Under the pieces are notes generated by a model. It did no database searches. It was given only the letters and a program-made list of their open reading frames with translations, and was not told where the DNA came from. From positions 1-43,985 of the forward strand of contig CAIMCT010000042.1 of NCBI GenBank assembly GCA_903839535.1: a stretch of 43,985 bases of DNA. The letters are read 5' to 3'. The stretch comes from an uncultured Desulfobacteraceae bacterium (lineage in GTDB: Bacteria > Desulfobacterota > Desulfobacteria > Desulfobacterales > Desulfatirhabdiaceae). Made by a program: the position numbers and the translations under genes. Within the stretch, counting starts at the first letter, position 1. Each line of letters opens with the position of its first letter. Of this stretch, positions 8,578 to 18,700 are shown piece by piece.

Positions 8578-8620
8578 AAAACCACCGGCTTTAAGCCGTA
8601 TTCTCTTTCAGCTGGTGGTT
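8578..8620 (-). terminator. Probable hairpin terminator of the PLP-enzyme gene
   Basis: On the minus strand AACCACCAGCT (8620-8610) pairs 10/11 with AGCCGGTGGTT (8590-8580), followed by TTT. A smaller GGCT-TTA-AGCC hairpin (8587-8597) overlaps the second arm. It lies 38 bases after the stop of the PLP-enzyme gene and before the endonuclease gene. Confidence 0.45.
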
Positions 8621-8657
8621 GTTCACTTTGATTTAATTCCAGGCGTTCAGTGTTACC

Positions 8658-9944
8658 CTATTCACTCACCGGCTCATTCCATTTGCCGCTGTTCCAAAAG
8701 GTTTCGAGCGCTGACCGCCATCGATCCTGATTCAATTCTTTACTCTTCAACCACTGCGCGTCGTAATAACTGTCATGGTAGCGTTTCCCGTCGTCGCAAA
8801 TGATCGTGACTATTGCTCCCTGTTCTCCCTTTCGATGCATCTCTTCAAGCAGGCGCATGGCCCCGATGAGGTTCGTCCCTGTGGAAGGTCCAGGCTCGTA
8901 GCCGGTCAACGCGGCGGTAAGCCTCATGGCTGCTATGGAGGCATCGTCCGGGATATTGAACATGCGTGCGACTCCAGCCCTGAGCAGGCTGAACGTTTTG
9001 CCAAAAACAACGGGCCCGCTGGAGCCAATTCCCTCTATCCTGGACCCCTTCTTGGAGGTGATGGTGTTGTCGCCAGTGCGATACCACTCAAAGAGCGCAG
9101 AATCTTCCGGATCTACCACCGCAAGTTGGGTCGGGCAGTTACGCCCGTTATTGTCAGCCCATTTGCGAAGATATCGGGCAATGCTCGTGGCGGTTCCGCC
9201 TGAGCCTGCGCCCGCGACAAACCAGGCTGGACAGGGATGGTCGCCGCCCTCCAATTGACGAAATATTTCGCTGGCCATATTCATGGTCCGATCTGGCGAG
9301 GCATCCACGAAATCGAGGCTCTTTTCCGTATTGGCGAATTGATTGAGATTGTACCCGTTGGGTTCCTTGGCGAGGAGTTCCTCCAGGTAGGCGACGGGGG
9401 TGACTCCGGTGGGCGCTATGGCAGTATGACCCCCGTAATCCCGGATGGCCCGCATTTTGAGCGGACTTATCCCTGTTCGCATCACGGCGGTGAAGGGCAA
9501 CCCCAAGAGCTTGGCGAAATAGGCCTCACCGATGCCTGTATTACCGCTGGTCACCTCATACAGACTTGTGTTCGGGCCAATCTCACCGTTGACAAGGGCC
9601 TGCATGAGCAATCCCCAGGCAACTCGATGCTTCAAGCTACCGGTAGGGCTCAGGCCCTCATTTTTCAGATACAGACACAATCCGCTGTTGAAAGGTGGAA
9701 TAAGCCGCAACAACGGCGACACACCGCTCCGACGGCGATCTTCCCAAAGCGTTTTGATCGAATTTCTGATCCATGTAGGATCGTGCAGGCTGATCGATGT
9801 CTCTTTTATCATCGACTCGGCGAACACAGAAGCGCCAAATAGTGAGTCGCTAAAAAGCAGGCCGGCGAGGCCGGCGAGGCCCTTGCAAATGAAGTCTCTC
9901 CGTTCAATGGTAATGCCATCGTCATACACTCGACGTGTCGTCAC
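8658..9944 (-). CDS. Tat-signal PLP enzyme of the cysteine synthase / tryptophan synthase beta fold
   Basis: A 428-residue fold-type II PLP enzyme. The Schiff-base lysine is in SPTGSLKHR (families usually have GSxKDR), the substrate loop is TSGNTG, and the phosphate loop is GAGSGGT. Sequence order matches O-acetylserine sulfhydrylase and cystathionine beta-synthase relatives. Ahead of it is a twin-arginine leader: ERRDFICKG followed by LAGLAGLLFSDSLFGASVFA, so the folded enzyme is probably exported with its cofactor. The start is GTG at 9944 with GGGAGG 6 bases upstream. The exact reaction is unknown. It has its own likely terminator and is not tightly spaced with neighbours, so a link to the megasynthase is not shown. 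The C-terminal 40 residues are specific to this subgroup. Confidence 0.82.
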   Translation of the reverse strand: MTTRRVYDDGITIERRDFICKGLAGLAGLLFSDSLFGASVFAESMIKETSISLHDPTWIRNSIKTLWEDRRRSGVSPLLRLIPPFNSGLCLYLKNEGLSPTGSLKHRVAWGLLMQALVNGEIGPNTSLYEVTSGNTGIGEAYFAKLLGLPFTAVMRTGISPLKMRAIRDYGGHTAIAPTGVTPVAYLEELLAKEPNGYNLNQFANTEKSLDFVDASPDRTMNMASEIFRQLEGGDHPCPAWFVAGAGSGGTATSIARYLRKWADNNGRNCPTQLAVVDPEDSALFEWYRTGDNTITSKKGSRIEGIGSSGPVVFGKTFSLLRAGVARMFNIPDDASIAAMRLTAALTGYEPGPSTGTNLIGAMRLLEEMHRKGEQGAIVTIICDDGKRYHDSYYDAQWLKSKELNQDRWRSALETFWNSGKWNEPVSE

Positions 9945-10130
9945 GTGCCACCTCCCTTATAAATTTAACAGATTTTTACCGTGAAAATACTTTTAAACCA
10001 CGAAACACACGAAATACACGAAACAAGTAAGGGCGACCGGCCGGTCGCCCCTACCGCCTTTGCATGAGAAATAATTTTCATTCATGGGGGTGGCATAGAC
10101 CATGCCATGAGCGTTTATACTCAAAACGGA
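9945..10130. repeat. Intergenic repeat block, copy A of a composite element
   Basis: This gap holds CACGAAA-type direct repeats (about 9997-10025), then a perfect 20-bp palindrome GGGCGACCGGCCGGTCGCCC (10031-10050), then CCCTAC, CATGAGAAAT, TTCATTCATGGGGG and GGCATAGACCATGCC to about 10115. The segment from the palindrome onward recurs at 42635-42755 with one extra 30-base insertion. The palindrome alone recurs inside PKS2 at 20504-20523. No gene is seen. Confidence 0.85.
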
Positions 10131-10132
10131 CC

Positions 10133-10259
10133 TTGATCATCGTTTCGGCGATATTGCTTTACCCCCACCCCGACCCTCCCCCGCTGGGGGAGGGAGGTTT
10201 TCTGCTCCTCCTCCCAGCGGGGGGAGGTTGGGAGGGGGGCTGGCCGAAACGATGATCAA
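10133..10259. repeat. 127-base foldback element downstream of the lipoprotein hydrolase gene
   Basis: The outer arms TTGATCATCGTTTCGGC (10133-10149) and their exact 17-base complement (10243-10259) enclose two inverted C-rich blocks of the CCCTCCCCCGCTGGGG type that pair imperfectly. The whole unit folds on itself. It starts 7 bases after the stop of the hydrolase gene on the minus strand, so it may also act as its terminator. Single C-rich blocks recur at 37298, 42097-42195 and 43957. Confidence 0.8.
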
Positions 10260-10265
10260 AAGACC

Positions 10266-11504
10266 TCAAAACGTATCAAACCACCGCTTTGCCGACAGCA
10301 TGGACGGCATGAAGGATGATACATGGTTCCACTCTGAGCTTAGGATGACAAGTTCGACTTGTTTTGCACCCAGGGATATCATGTGATCTTGCGTAAATAC
10401 CGAAGAAGAATAAGGTAGCAACTCATCATTGATTGCATGGTATAACCGTGTGGGAGTTTTCGGAGCAAAATTATATGTACTATTCGCCGTCATTGCATTG
10501 TAGAAGGGGTGTGTTTTATTGTTCACTTTAGCGATGAAACTTGCCTGTAGTAAACTCGTAAGTTCAGTGGGGAGCAATTTGTACATTTGATCGCCACTAC
10601 GGGTTCCGTCATCAATACTCTCAACTGTGGTATCATAAGGCGGCAGGAATATATCGCTTAATGTATCGCTGAAATGGTATATCCTGTTGTAGGCTAAAAT
10701 GAGGTGGACCACTAAAGGTGATACGCCATGAGGATTGTTCTGTAGCCAGTAATCCCAGGCGATAGGAATCGAATAGGGACCGGCAAAGGGTGCGGAAGCG
10801 GTAAGGTTAAATGGCTGCGTGGCGGGTGTTGATTCAATATATCTTTGAAGCGCCGTGGTAGCATGTCCCCCCTGGGACAAACCGCATATGAACAATCTGG
10901 AATTCAGTTTTACATTAAGCGCCAAAGAAAGCTCTTTGGCTGCTTTTAGCATGTCTGCGGTTGAAGTCGCCGCCGTGGCGGCATGAAGATAAGGACGCGC
11001 CACTTTTGCTCCTTTCCCCTGTCCGATATAATCGGGCATTACCGCCACATAGCCATGTCCTGCAAAGAGCGCGATGGTTGGCAGCGCCTCATGATCAGGA
11101 TCATTAAAAGTGCATGATGGTACACCCTGATCATTAAACATGGTGCCGTGCATATAAACAGCTATGGGATACTCTCCGGTTGCAGTTGCAGGTAATGCTA
11201 CAAGACCGGAAGCAATAATCAACTGTCCGTTTACATCTGTTGTATAATATTCAACAATGTACGCTTTTGCGGCGGTTGATGAATCTACAAGATCGCTGAT
11301 ATCCTCGCCTGCCTGTGAAAAAGCCCCATCGGTCACCTGTGCTACCTCCTGGGCTGAATAGTCCCTTGCAAAATCATACTGAACAAGTTTTCCAGCATTT
11401 GAATCTGTACTGCTTGATCCGTTCGATCCGCAGCCGGAAAATACAATGAACAGTGAGAGAACAACAATCGTGATCGAACCCCTGCGTGGTTTAGTCAGCA
11501 GCAT
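10266..11504 (-). CDS. Secreted alpha/beta-hydrolase lipoprotein (secretory-lipase-like)
   Basis: A 412-residue esterase/lipase-like protein with a lipoprotein signal (ITIVVLSLFIVFSGC, cysteine about residue 25) and a serine-rich linker. The nucleophile elbow is CGLSQGGH, an upstream oxyanion segment is VYMHGTMF, a candidate acid is INDELLPY, and the C-terminal histidine is EWNHVSSF. These are the four elements of an alpha/beta hydrolase triad with a lid region between them. Substrate is unknown. Similar secreted proteins act on lipids or polyesters. It has its own strong promoter and a following foldback element, so it is a single-gene unit and probably independent of the megasynthase operons. 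Confidence 0.85.
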   Translation of the reverse strand: MLLTKPRRGSITIVVLSLFIVFSGCGSNGSSSTDSNAGKLVQYDFARDYSAQEVAQVTDGAFSQAGEDISDLVDSSTAAKAYIVEYYTTDVNGQLIIASGLVALPATATGEYPIAVYMHGTMFNDQGVPSCTFNDPDHEALPTIALFAGHGYVAVMPDYIGQGKGAKVARPYLHAATAATSTADMLKAAKELSLALNVKLNSRLFICGLSQGGHATTALQRYIESTPATQPFNLTASAPFAGPYSIPIAWDYWLQNNPHGVSPLVVHLILAYNRIYHFSDTLSDIFLPPYDTTVESIDDGTRSGDQMYKLLPTELTSLLQASFIAKVNNKTHPFYNAMTANSTYNFAPKTPTRLYHAINDELLPYSSSVFTQDHMISLGAKQVELVILSSEWNHVSSFMPSMLSAKRWFDTF

Positions 11505-11570
11505 ACAGTTACCCCATCCACATCTTCAAGCATAAAAAAGTTAATAAGACATTGATTACAAGCCGGAGCG

Positions 11571-11599
11571 AGTATAGAAAGGCCGTTTTTGTTTGTCAA
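11571..11599 (-). promoter_or_regulatory. Near-consensus sigma70 promoter of the hydrolase gene
   Basis: On the minus strand a perfect TTGACA (11599-11594) and TATACT (11576-11571; 5/6) are separated by exactly 17 bases. The expected start of transcription is about 60 bases before the ATG at 11504. It is the best promoter match noticed in the window. Confidence 0.75.
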
Positions 11600-11842
11600 G
11601 ATAGATTATACTGTATGCGGGCATGAACTGCACTTTTCAATAAGTCATTAACCGGCTCAAAATATATACATCGAAACAGGATAATTTTGTTCCTGGTCCA
11701 ATGAACTTTAATACAATTAAAAATTCAGATTCCGTCCTTTTAAAAATATTTCTTGATTTCAGGGAAGATATCTGCAACTATCTGAAAGATTGTCGTCGTC
11801 TCTATTCGGACAGTAACAATTATTTATGGGTTTGGGATATTC
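11600..11842. other. Divergent intergenic region before the small membrane protein gene
   Basis: Upstream of the hydrolase promoter and of the rightward genes. It is AT-rich (for example TATATACA near 11661), but I found no convincing plus-strand promoter for the PKS operon. A 103-codon open frame at 11701-12012 overlaps the conserved small gene in another frame and is rejected. Confidence 0.4.
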
Positions 11843-12046
11843 ATGCATCTCATTGTCGCACTCGTTTTCATCATACTCAGTCTGATCATTGCGCTTTTTG
11901 GAACAGACCGAAAATTCGGTTTTTGGGGTTATTTTTTTTGTTCGTTGTTGCTGACACCTGCCATGGGTTTGATTATTTTGCTCGCATCAGACAAGAAAAA
12001 ACGCAGCCCTGATGCAGAATCGGGTAAAACGTCCCCGAATTCATAG
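11843..12046 (+). CDS. Small membrane protein, paralogue of the 1.6 kb gene
   Basis: A 67-residue protein with two membrane segments (about residues 3-19 and 26-47) around the basic loop TDRKFGFWGYFF and a charged tail, KKKRSPDAESGK. It is the counterpart of the 61-residue protein at 1588-1773: the loop and the SLLLTPAMGLIILLAS span align without gaps. Function unknown. It is followed 177 bases later by DUF697 copy 2, so a small membrane gene and a DUF697 gene occur on both sides of the accessory block. The start has no strong ribosome-binding site. The call rests on conservation between the copies. Confidence 0.7.
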   Translation: MHLIVALVFIILSLIIALFGTDRKFGFWGYFFCSLLLTPAMGLIILLASDKKKRSPDAESGKTSPNS

Positions 12047-12064
12047 GCGGTCTTTCCGTGTATA

Positions 12065-12085
12065 ATCACAAAAGTCGCTTGTGAT
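12065..12085. repeat. Small inverted repeat after the small membrane gene
   Basis: ATCACAA (12065-12071) and TTGTGAT (12079-12085) are exact complements with a 7-base loop, followed by TTAAT. It could be a weak terminator of the small gene or a dyad operator for the genes that follow. Confidence 0.4.
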
Positions 12086-12223
12086 TTAATCCAGGCGATT
12101 TTTAACATTTATTTTCAACATCTGGCTGCCATTGGACTGCTGATTTCCCAGTCTGTTTTATGTCAGCCTTTATCCGCCCGGAATGACAGGGTACCGACAC
12201 TTAACAGGAAAGGAGGTTTCACC

Positions 12224-12769
12224 ATGGAAAACCAGGAAGATATCAAGGATAACACGGTCAAGGATGCGGCGCCGGAAGTCGCTTCATCGGCATTCAGAGA
12301 GCCCAGCGAAGCAGCGCTGGATAAAATCATCAATCAGCATGTATTGGGATCAGCCGGGGTTGGCCTGATACCGCTGCCATTGGTGGATCTGGTTGCCCTG
12401 AGCGGGGTTCAACTGAACATGTTGCGTCTGATCGCCAAGGCTTATGGCCAGACATTTTCCCAGGATGCCGGAAAAAATATTATTGCTTCTTTGGTCGGCG
12501 GCGGGTTCTCTGTCTCCATATCCGGTTTGGTAGCCAGTGTGATCAAGGCTATTCCCGTCATCGGCCAGACCACCGGCGCTCTGGCCTTGCCAATTACGGC
12601 TGGAGCCACCACTTACGCACTTGGCAAAGTATTTGTCATGCACTTTGCTTCCGGAGGAACCTTTTTGACTTTTAACCCCGAGAAGGTCAAAGAGCATTAC
12701 GATACCTTTTTGAAGAAAGGCAGGCAAGTGGTTTCCGAGTTAAAAAAAGAAGATTCAAAAACAGCTTGA
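12224..12769 (+). CDS. DUF697-family membrane protein, copy 2
   Basis: A 181-residue paralogue of the protein at 5688-6233. After a polar, acidic N-terminus of about 45 residues come the DUF697 blocks: VGLIPLPLVDLVALSGVQ followed by LNMLRLIAKAYG, a glycine-rich span GGGFSVSISGLVAS, and AIPVIGQTTGALALPITAG followed by ATTYALGKVFVMHF. The tail is charged (KKGRQVVSELKKEDSK). A strong AAAGGAGGT lies 6 bases before the ATG. The PKS1 frame opens about 25-33 bases after its stop, so it is probably the leading gene of the megasynthase transcript. Its biochemical role is unknown. Confidence 0.78.
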   Translation: MENQEDIKDNTVKDAAPEVASSAFREPSEAALDKIINQHVLGSAGVGLIPLPLVDLVALSGVQLNMLRLIAKAYGQTFSQDAGKNIIASLVGGGFSVSISGLVASVIKAIPVIGQTTGALALPITAGATTYALGKVFVMHFASGGTFLTFNPEKVKEHYDTFLKKGRQVVSELKKEDSKTA

Positions 12770-12793
12770 TGTGGCGGTTTTTTATGATTCCAC

Positions 12794-15700
12794 TTGTTAT
12801 TCATGTTAAATTCATTGCCTGAAAAACACGTCGATATCTCATGGCACCCAGATGATTCAACAAGAACACATCTGGATGCCATCATCCGTGATTTTTTTAA
12901 CGATTGTCCTGCTGATTTTCCCGATATAATTCTGTATTCGGGAGCAGTTTGCTCCCGGTTTATCCCCGATATCCAGCATTCCATGAAGTCATGTTTTTCG
13001 ACGGAATTTCAGCCCCATGAGGCTTTCTGGATATGCCCTATCAACCAATATCCTGCTCCTGATATTTCCTGCCCATCAAGTTTCAAAGATACTGCGATGA
13101 ATGCTGACTGGTTCGAATGGCTATGGGCGTGGTCGCGAAAAATCGGTTCCAGAGGAGCATTCATCCTTATCGAAACCGGTTCTTCTCAGGAATCACAGCC
13201 TGGCGGGCTGGATGCATTCTTGCTTACCGCCGCTGCTGTAGGTCTTTTCCCCCGAGCAGAAGTGCGGAAAATCGTTATGAATTCCGAAAGTGATTCTGTT
13301 CTGGCGATGGGTTGGTTTGTCAAAAAGCCATACAGAATACGGCCTGCATGTATAACTGATTCAGAAGATTTGGATCACCTGGAACAGGCTTGCTGGCAGC
13401 CGCATCTCAGAGCTTCCACATCAGAAATTCACCGGCGCATCCTTCAATTTCCAGTCGGCCAGTGTGTGCTGATCCAGGATGACCGTCTTGTTGGCGCCAT
13501 TTATTCCCAGCGCATTGATTCAACTGATCTGCTCCATTCTGTGACAAGCAGAACTGCATTCTCGCTGCATTCACCGTCCGGTCAGATTCTGCAGCTTTTG
13601 GCTGTCAACATTCTGCCAGAGCCGCTTTTTCAGGGATTAGGGGACGAGCTGCTATCATTCATGCTTGCGTACAGTTTCAGCATGAGCGGGGTTTGCCGTG
13701 TGGCGGCCGTATCCTTGTGCAAAAACTATACGCCGAATTCCGGCGGCTCCATCCAACGCTATATCACTATAAAAAATACAATGGGTCAATGCCTGGATCC
13801 GATTCTGCGTTTTCACGAATCCCACGGCGGCCGTATTCGCCATGTCATTTCGAATTATCGTCCGGATGATCTTGATAACCTGGGTTATGGGGTGTTGATT
13901 GACTATGGAAATCGTTCGAAGTCATTAAAATCCGTTCTCCGTTCTCCGTTTTCTGTTTCCGGTCAAGAGTCAGAAGTCAGGGTTGGGGTTGGGACATCCG
14001 CGATTGAGGATGCGGATGCGCTGACCATTGTGGAAGAGAGTATTTTCGCTCTACTGCCTTCACAAAAGAATTACAGCTCTGAGCTGGCTCTGCGGGATTT
14101 GGGGCTGGATTCCCTGAAACTGATGGAGCTAAAGTCGTTACTGAGTCATCGTTTCGGGGTTTCGATAGAGCCTGGCTTTTTCTTTGAGTATGTCACGGCT
14201 CGGGACATTGCTGCATTTTTCAGAAATCGCTTTTCCCGCCATATCGTAGAATCCCGAAACATGCTGCTGACACCTTCACGATCCGATGCCGACGATATCG
14301 CCGTTATTGGCATGGCTTGCCGGTTTCCAGCTCCAACGGATGACGAGGATATATTAGGCGGTCTTTCAGCATTCCGGGATTTGCTCATCAACGGCCAAAA
14401 TGCTGTTCGCCCCTTATCCAGCAAGCGATTGCATCTTATGGGTGATCCGGATATTAGCCAGCTCCCGCTGGGTTTGCACTATGGAGGACAGATTCCTTGC
14501 GTGGATGCTTTTGATGCATCTTTTTTTGGTATCAGTCCACGGGAAGCAATCTGCATGGATCCGCAACAGCGTGTGCTGATGGAAGCTGTTTGGGAAGCCC
14601 TGGAACATGCGGCCATAGATCCGGGCAAACTTGCAGGTACGCGCTGCGGCGTGTTTGCCGGTCTTTTCGGTCACGACTATGCCGATCTGCAAATCAGACG
14701 GCAATCGCCAAGTGATATCGACGCTTACTTCGGGACAGGAACATCCTCGGCCGTAGCTGCAGGTCGTATTAGTTATTTTTTAGGACTTAGGGGTCCGTCC
14801 CTTGCCATTGACACAGCATGTTCATCTTCGCTGGTAGCCATTCATCTGGCCTGTGAAAGCATTAGAAGCGGCGAGATTCTGCTGGCTATCGCCGGCGGTG
14901 TGAATGTGATTTTAGACACGGATATCGGCCTGTCTTTCAACCGGGCCGGAATGCTGTCTTCCGATGGCCGCTGTATGGCCTTTGACGCAAGCGCTAATGG
15001 CTATGTACGCAGCGACGGTTGCGGGGTTGTCATTCTAAAACGCCTCAGCCAAGCCATTCAGGATGGTGATCCCATTCAGGCCATTATTCGGGCTTCGGCG
15101 GTTAATCAGGACGGCTTCAGCAATGGCCTGACCGCACCCAATCCTGATGCCCAGAAAACATTGATACAGGAGGCCCTTAGCCGTTCCAGGTTATCGTCCG
15201 ATGCAGTCAACTATGTGGAAACCCACGGCACTGGTACACCCCTGGGAGATGCGGTTGAGATCCAGGCCATCGCCGCCAGTTATGGTAAGGGAAGGACTGC
15301 GGATCATCCGCTGATTCTTGGTTCCGTAAAAACCAATATTGGCCATTGCGAAGCGGCGGCAGGGGTGGCAGGACTCATTAAAGTCATCCTGTCTCTCCAG
15401 AATGAGGTAATTCCTGGACATCTTCATTTTCAAAAACCAGGTCCCCACATCAAATTGGAAGACATTCCGGCAATCATCCCCAGAAACAAACTTCCGTGGC
15501 CCCGGAATACAGCCGGTCCGGTCCGCTACGGAGCCGTTAGTTCTTATGGTTTCAGCGGGACCAATGCTCATATCATTGTTGAAGAAGCTCCTGAGACACC
15601 GCAGCAAAGCCATACTGAGACAGACCTTAAACCATATTTGCTGACACTTTCCACAAAAACCCCTACAGCCATGCCATTTCTGATCCGGCGCTATGCCGCT

Positions 15701-18700
15701 TTTCTAAAAGCTGAGCCAGAAACAGATATCGCCAGTCTGTGTTATACCACCCATATAGGCCGCGCTCATTTCCCCCATCGGGTTGCTTTTGTCGGAAAAA
15801 GCGCTCCTGATTTCGCCAAACAGCTTCATGCCAGCGAAACAAAAAATATTCACATGGATAAACAGGATAAAAGAAAAAAAAGAATTGAAGGCGGCGTATG
15901 TGAATTAGCTTTTTTATTTACCGGGCCTGGATCCGAATATTCCGGTATGGGACACGGTTTGTATGAATCCGAACCCTCATTCCGAAAAAATATGGATACA
16001 TGCGAACAAATTCTCGATAGTATTGGCAGCCCTGGCCTCATAAAAAGGCTTTTTTCCAATCCGGGGCAACCTTGGCGGTTTCCGGCCCCGGATGCTGTCG
16101 GCCTGTTTTGCATCCAATATGCTCTGGCCATGCTGTGGCGGACCTGGGGAATTTCACCAGTTGTGGTCATGGGCCATAGTTTGGGGGAATACGCCGCTGC
16201 CTGCGTTGCGGGGGTTTTTTCGCTGGAAGATGCTATCCAATTGACTGCGACTCAGGATCGGATTTTGGCCAAGCTTAGTCCTGCAGGCGTTATGGTATCG
16301 GTATTGGCTGGACCGGATGCAGTTTTGCCCCTGCTGCAAAAAGAAAACAGGCGCGTTGTGATTGCTGCACTTAACAGTCCCCGCAATACCCTGATTGCCG
16401 GACCTAACGTTTCGGTTGACCGGGTGTGTGCGGCCCTGAATCGCCAGGGTATCGAAACGATTCAAATATCGACTGCCTGCGCCTATCACTCTCCCCTGAT
16501 GGAGCCAGCAATAGCCGAATGGGAAAACGCAGTTCAAAGTATAGCTTACACCATGCCCAAAATTCCCTTGATATCCACGCTGACAGGTCAGTTGGAAAAA
16601 GAGAGCATAGCGGGCTATCCCTATTGGTCCAGACATATCAGCAGTGAAGTGCATTTCAGCGATGGGGTAAAAGCCATTAGCGAAATGGGCTCTTTTGTTT
16701 TTCTCGAAATCGGCCCTCAACCCACGCTCCTGTCTCTGGCCAAACAGAATTTGCCCGAATTGAAAACACACTTGTTGCCCAGCCTGCGACATGGAATGGA
16801 CGAGCGTCAGCAAATGCTGACCAGTCTGGGATGTCTGTATGAGATGGGCGCAGATATTCATTGGGAAAATGTAGATAAAGGGCTGTCTTGCAGGCGTATC
16901 TCGCTTCCGGCCTATCCTTTTCAGCGGCAATCCTATTGGTTTGACACATATCCTAAAGTTTCTACTTCCCTTTTACCGGCTAAAGACCATTTTGAAAATC
17001 TTTTATACGAAATGAGCTGGGAAAAAGCCAGGCTACTGGATACAATAATCCACCCGGACGGCTCCTGGCTGATTCTGGCGGATCAGATTGGGGTTGGCCA
17101 CGAACTATCCCGGATTTTGATGACTGCAGGCAGACCCTGTATTGTGGCGGATGCCCGAACCTTTATACCGAACAGCGGCATTTTTGAAGAAGATATGGCG
17201 GAATGGCAACAAACCCTGCAAAAAGGGATTATTGATCTTATCGGTTCCGGGAAGCTGACCCATGTCGTCTATCTGTGGGCGCTGGACACGCCCATTACAG
17301 CTCAGTTGAGCCCGGAAACGTTGCGGCAAAGTCAACTCATCACTGTTTTTGCAGTTCCCCAGATACTTGCAGCCTTGTCCCAAATCCCTCAAACTACCCA
17401 TGCGCGCATATACCTGATTACCTGCGGAGCCGTACCCGTTTTAACAGAGACGAGCACCAAGAGTCGAGGGATTAGCAAGAGTTTGCCTATCGACTCTCGG
17501 CGCTCGACGATTTTGTCATCTGTATCTCAGGCTCCGCTATGGGGCATGGGACGAACGGCTGCCCTGGAATTTCCGCATCTGTGGGGTGGACTGATTGATC
17601 TTGATCCACTTTCGGAAGGCCAGGATGCTATTCAGATATGGGTGCGAACTCTATTAAGCGCCATTTTCCAGAGCAACGAGGAAGATCAGATCGCCATTCG
17701 ACAAAACCGAATGTACATGGCCCGCTTGAAAATTGCTGATAGTCAACCCACGGGGAAACCTCGCAGCCCGTTTGAAACTTTGCAGCCATTTATGTTTTGT
17801 CCGAATGCTTCCTATTTGATCACCGGAGGCCTGGGCGCACTGGGCTTTCAAACTGCCCAATGGATGATTCGTCAGGGGGCGCGACATTTGGTGCTGATCA
17901 GCCGGCGGGAGCCTTCCAAACCGACCATGGATGAAATTCATGTGCTGAAACAGTCCGGCGCAAACATTTATGTAGGGTCAGCGGATGTCGCCGATATGGC
18001 GGCCATGTCACTGATACTTTCTTACATTGAAGCCAATATGCCTCCCTTGAAAGGCGTGGTTCATGCAGCCGGGATTCTGGTTGAGTCTTTGCTTCCGGAA
18101 ATGAATATACATGAAGCATGGTCTGTTTTGGCGCCAAAAATTCAGGGCGCATGGGTTCTGCATAGTCTAACCCGGACATACCAACTGGATTTTATCATCT
18201 ATTATTCATCAATAGCCGCCATCTGGGGTGCCAAAGCTCAGGGCTGCTATGCCGCCGCCAATCAATTCATGGATGCAATGGCCCATTATAACAGGGCCAC
18301 GGGGCAGCCTGCGCTCAGCATCAACTGGGGCCCCTGGCAGGGTGAGGGCATGACAGGTCAGGACAGCCGATCCTGGCTTAAACGTCGCGGTCTTACCGCC
18401 ATTAAACCCGAAATTTCATTCAGCGCCCTTTCATATTTGCTACAAAATGACGCAGTTCAGATGGCGGTTGCGGATGTCAACTGGCCCCTTTTCCGGCGCA
18501 TTTATCAGAGCTGGGGAAAGCATCCCTTGTTTGATGACCTGCACGAATTACATAGGGGCGAACCTTGTGAAGGGCGAATACAAGATTCGCCCCTACATGG
18601 TCAGATGCGCCGGCAATTGCTGGATGCCCCCGAATCCGATCGACAAACGATTCTGGTTGCATACCTGCAAACCCAGACCACCCGAATCATGGGAATATCC

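Noticed and set aside
9237-9842. Long plus-strand open frame opposite the PLP-enzyme gene
   Set aside because: It is antisense to a well-supported enzyme and has no domain signature.
11701-12012. 103-codon open frame ahead of the small membrane gene
   Set aside because: It overlaps the conserved small membrane gene in another frame, has no recognisable domain or ribosome-binding site, and reads as random sequence.
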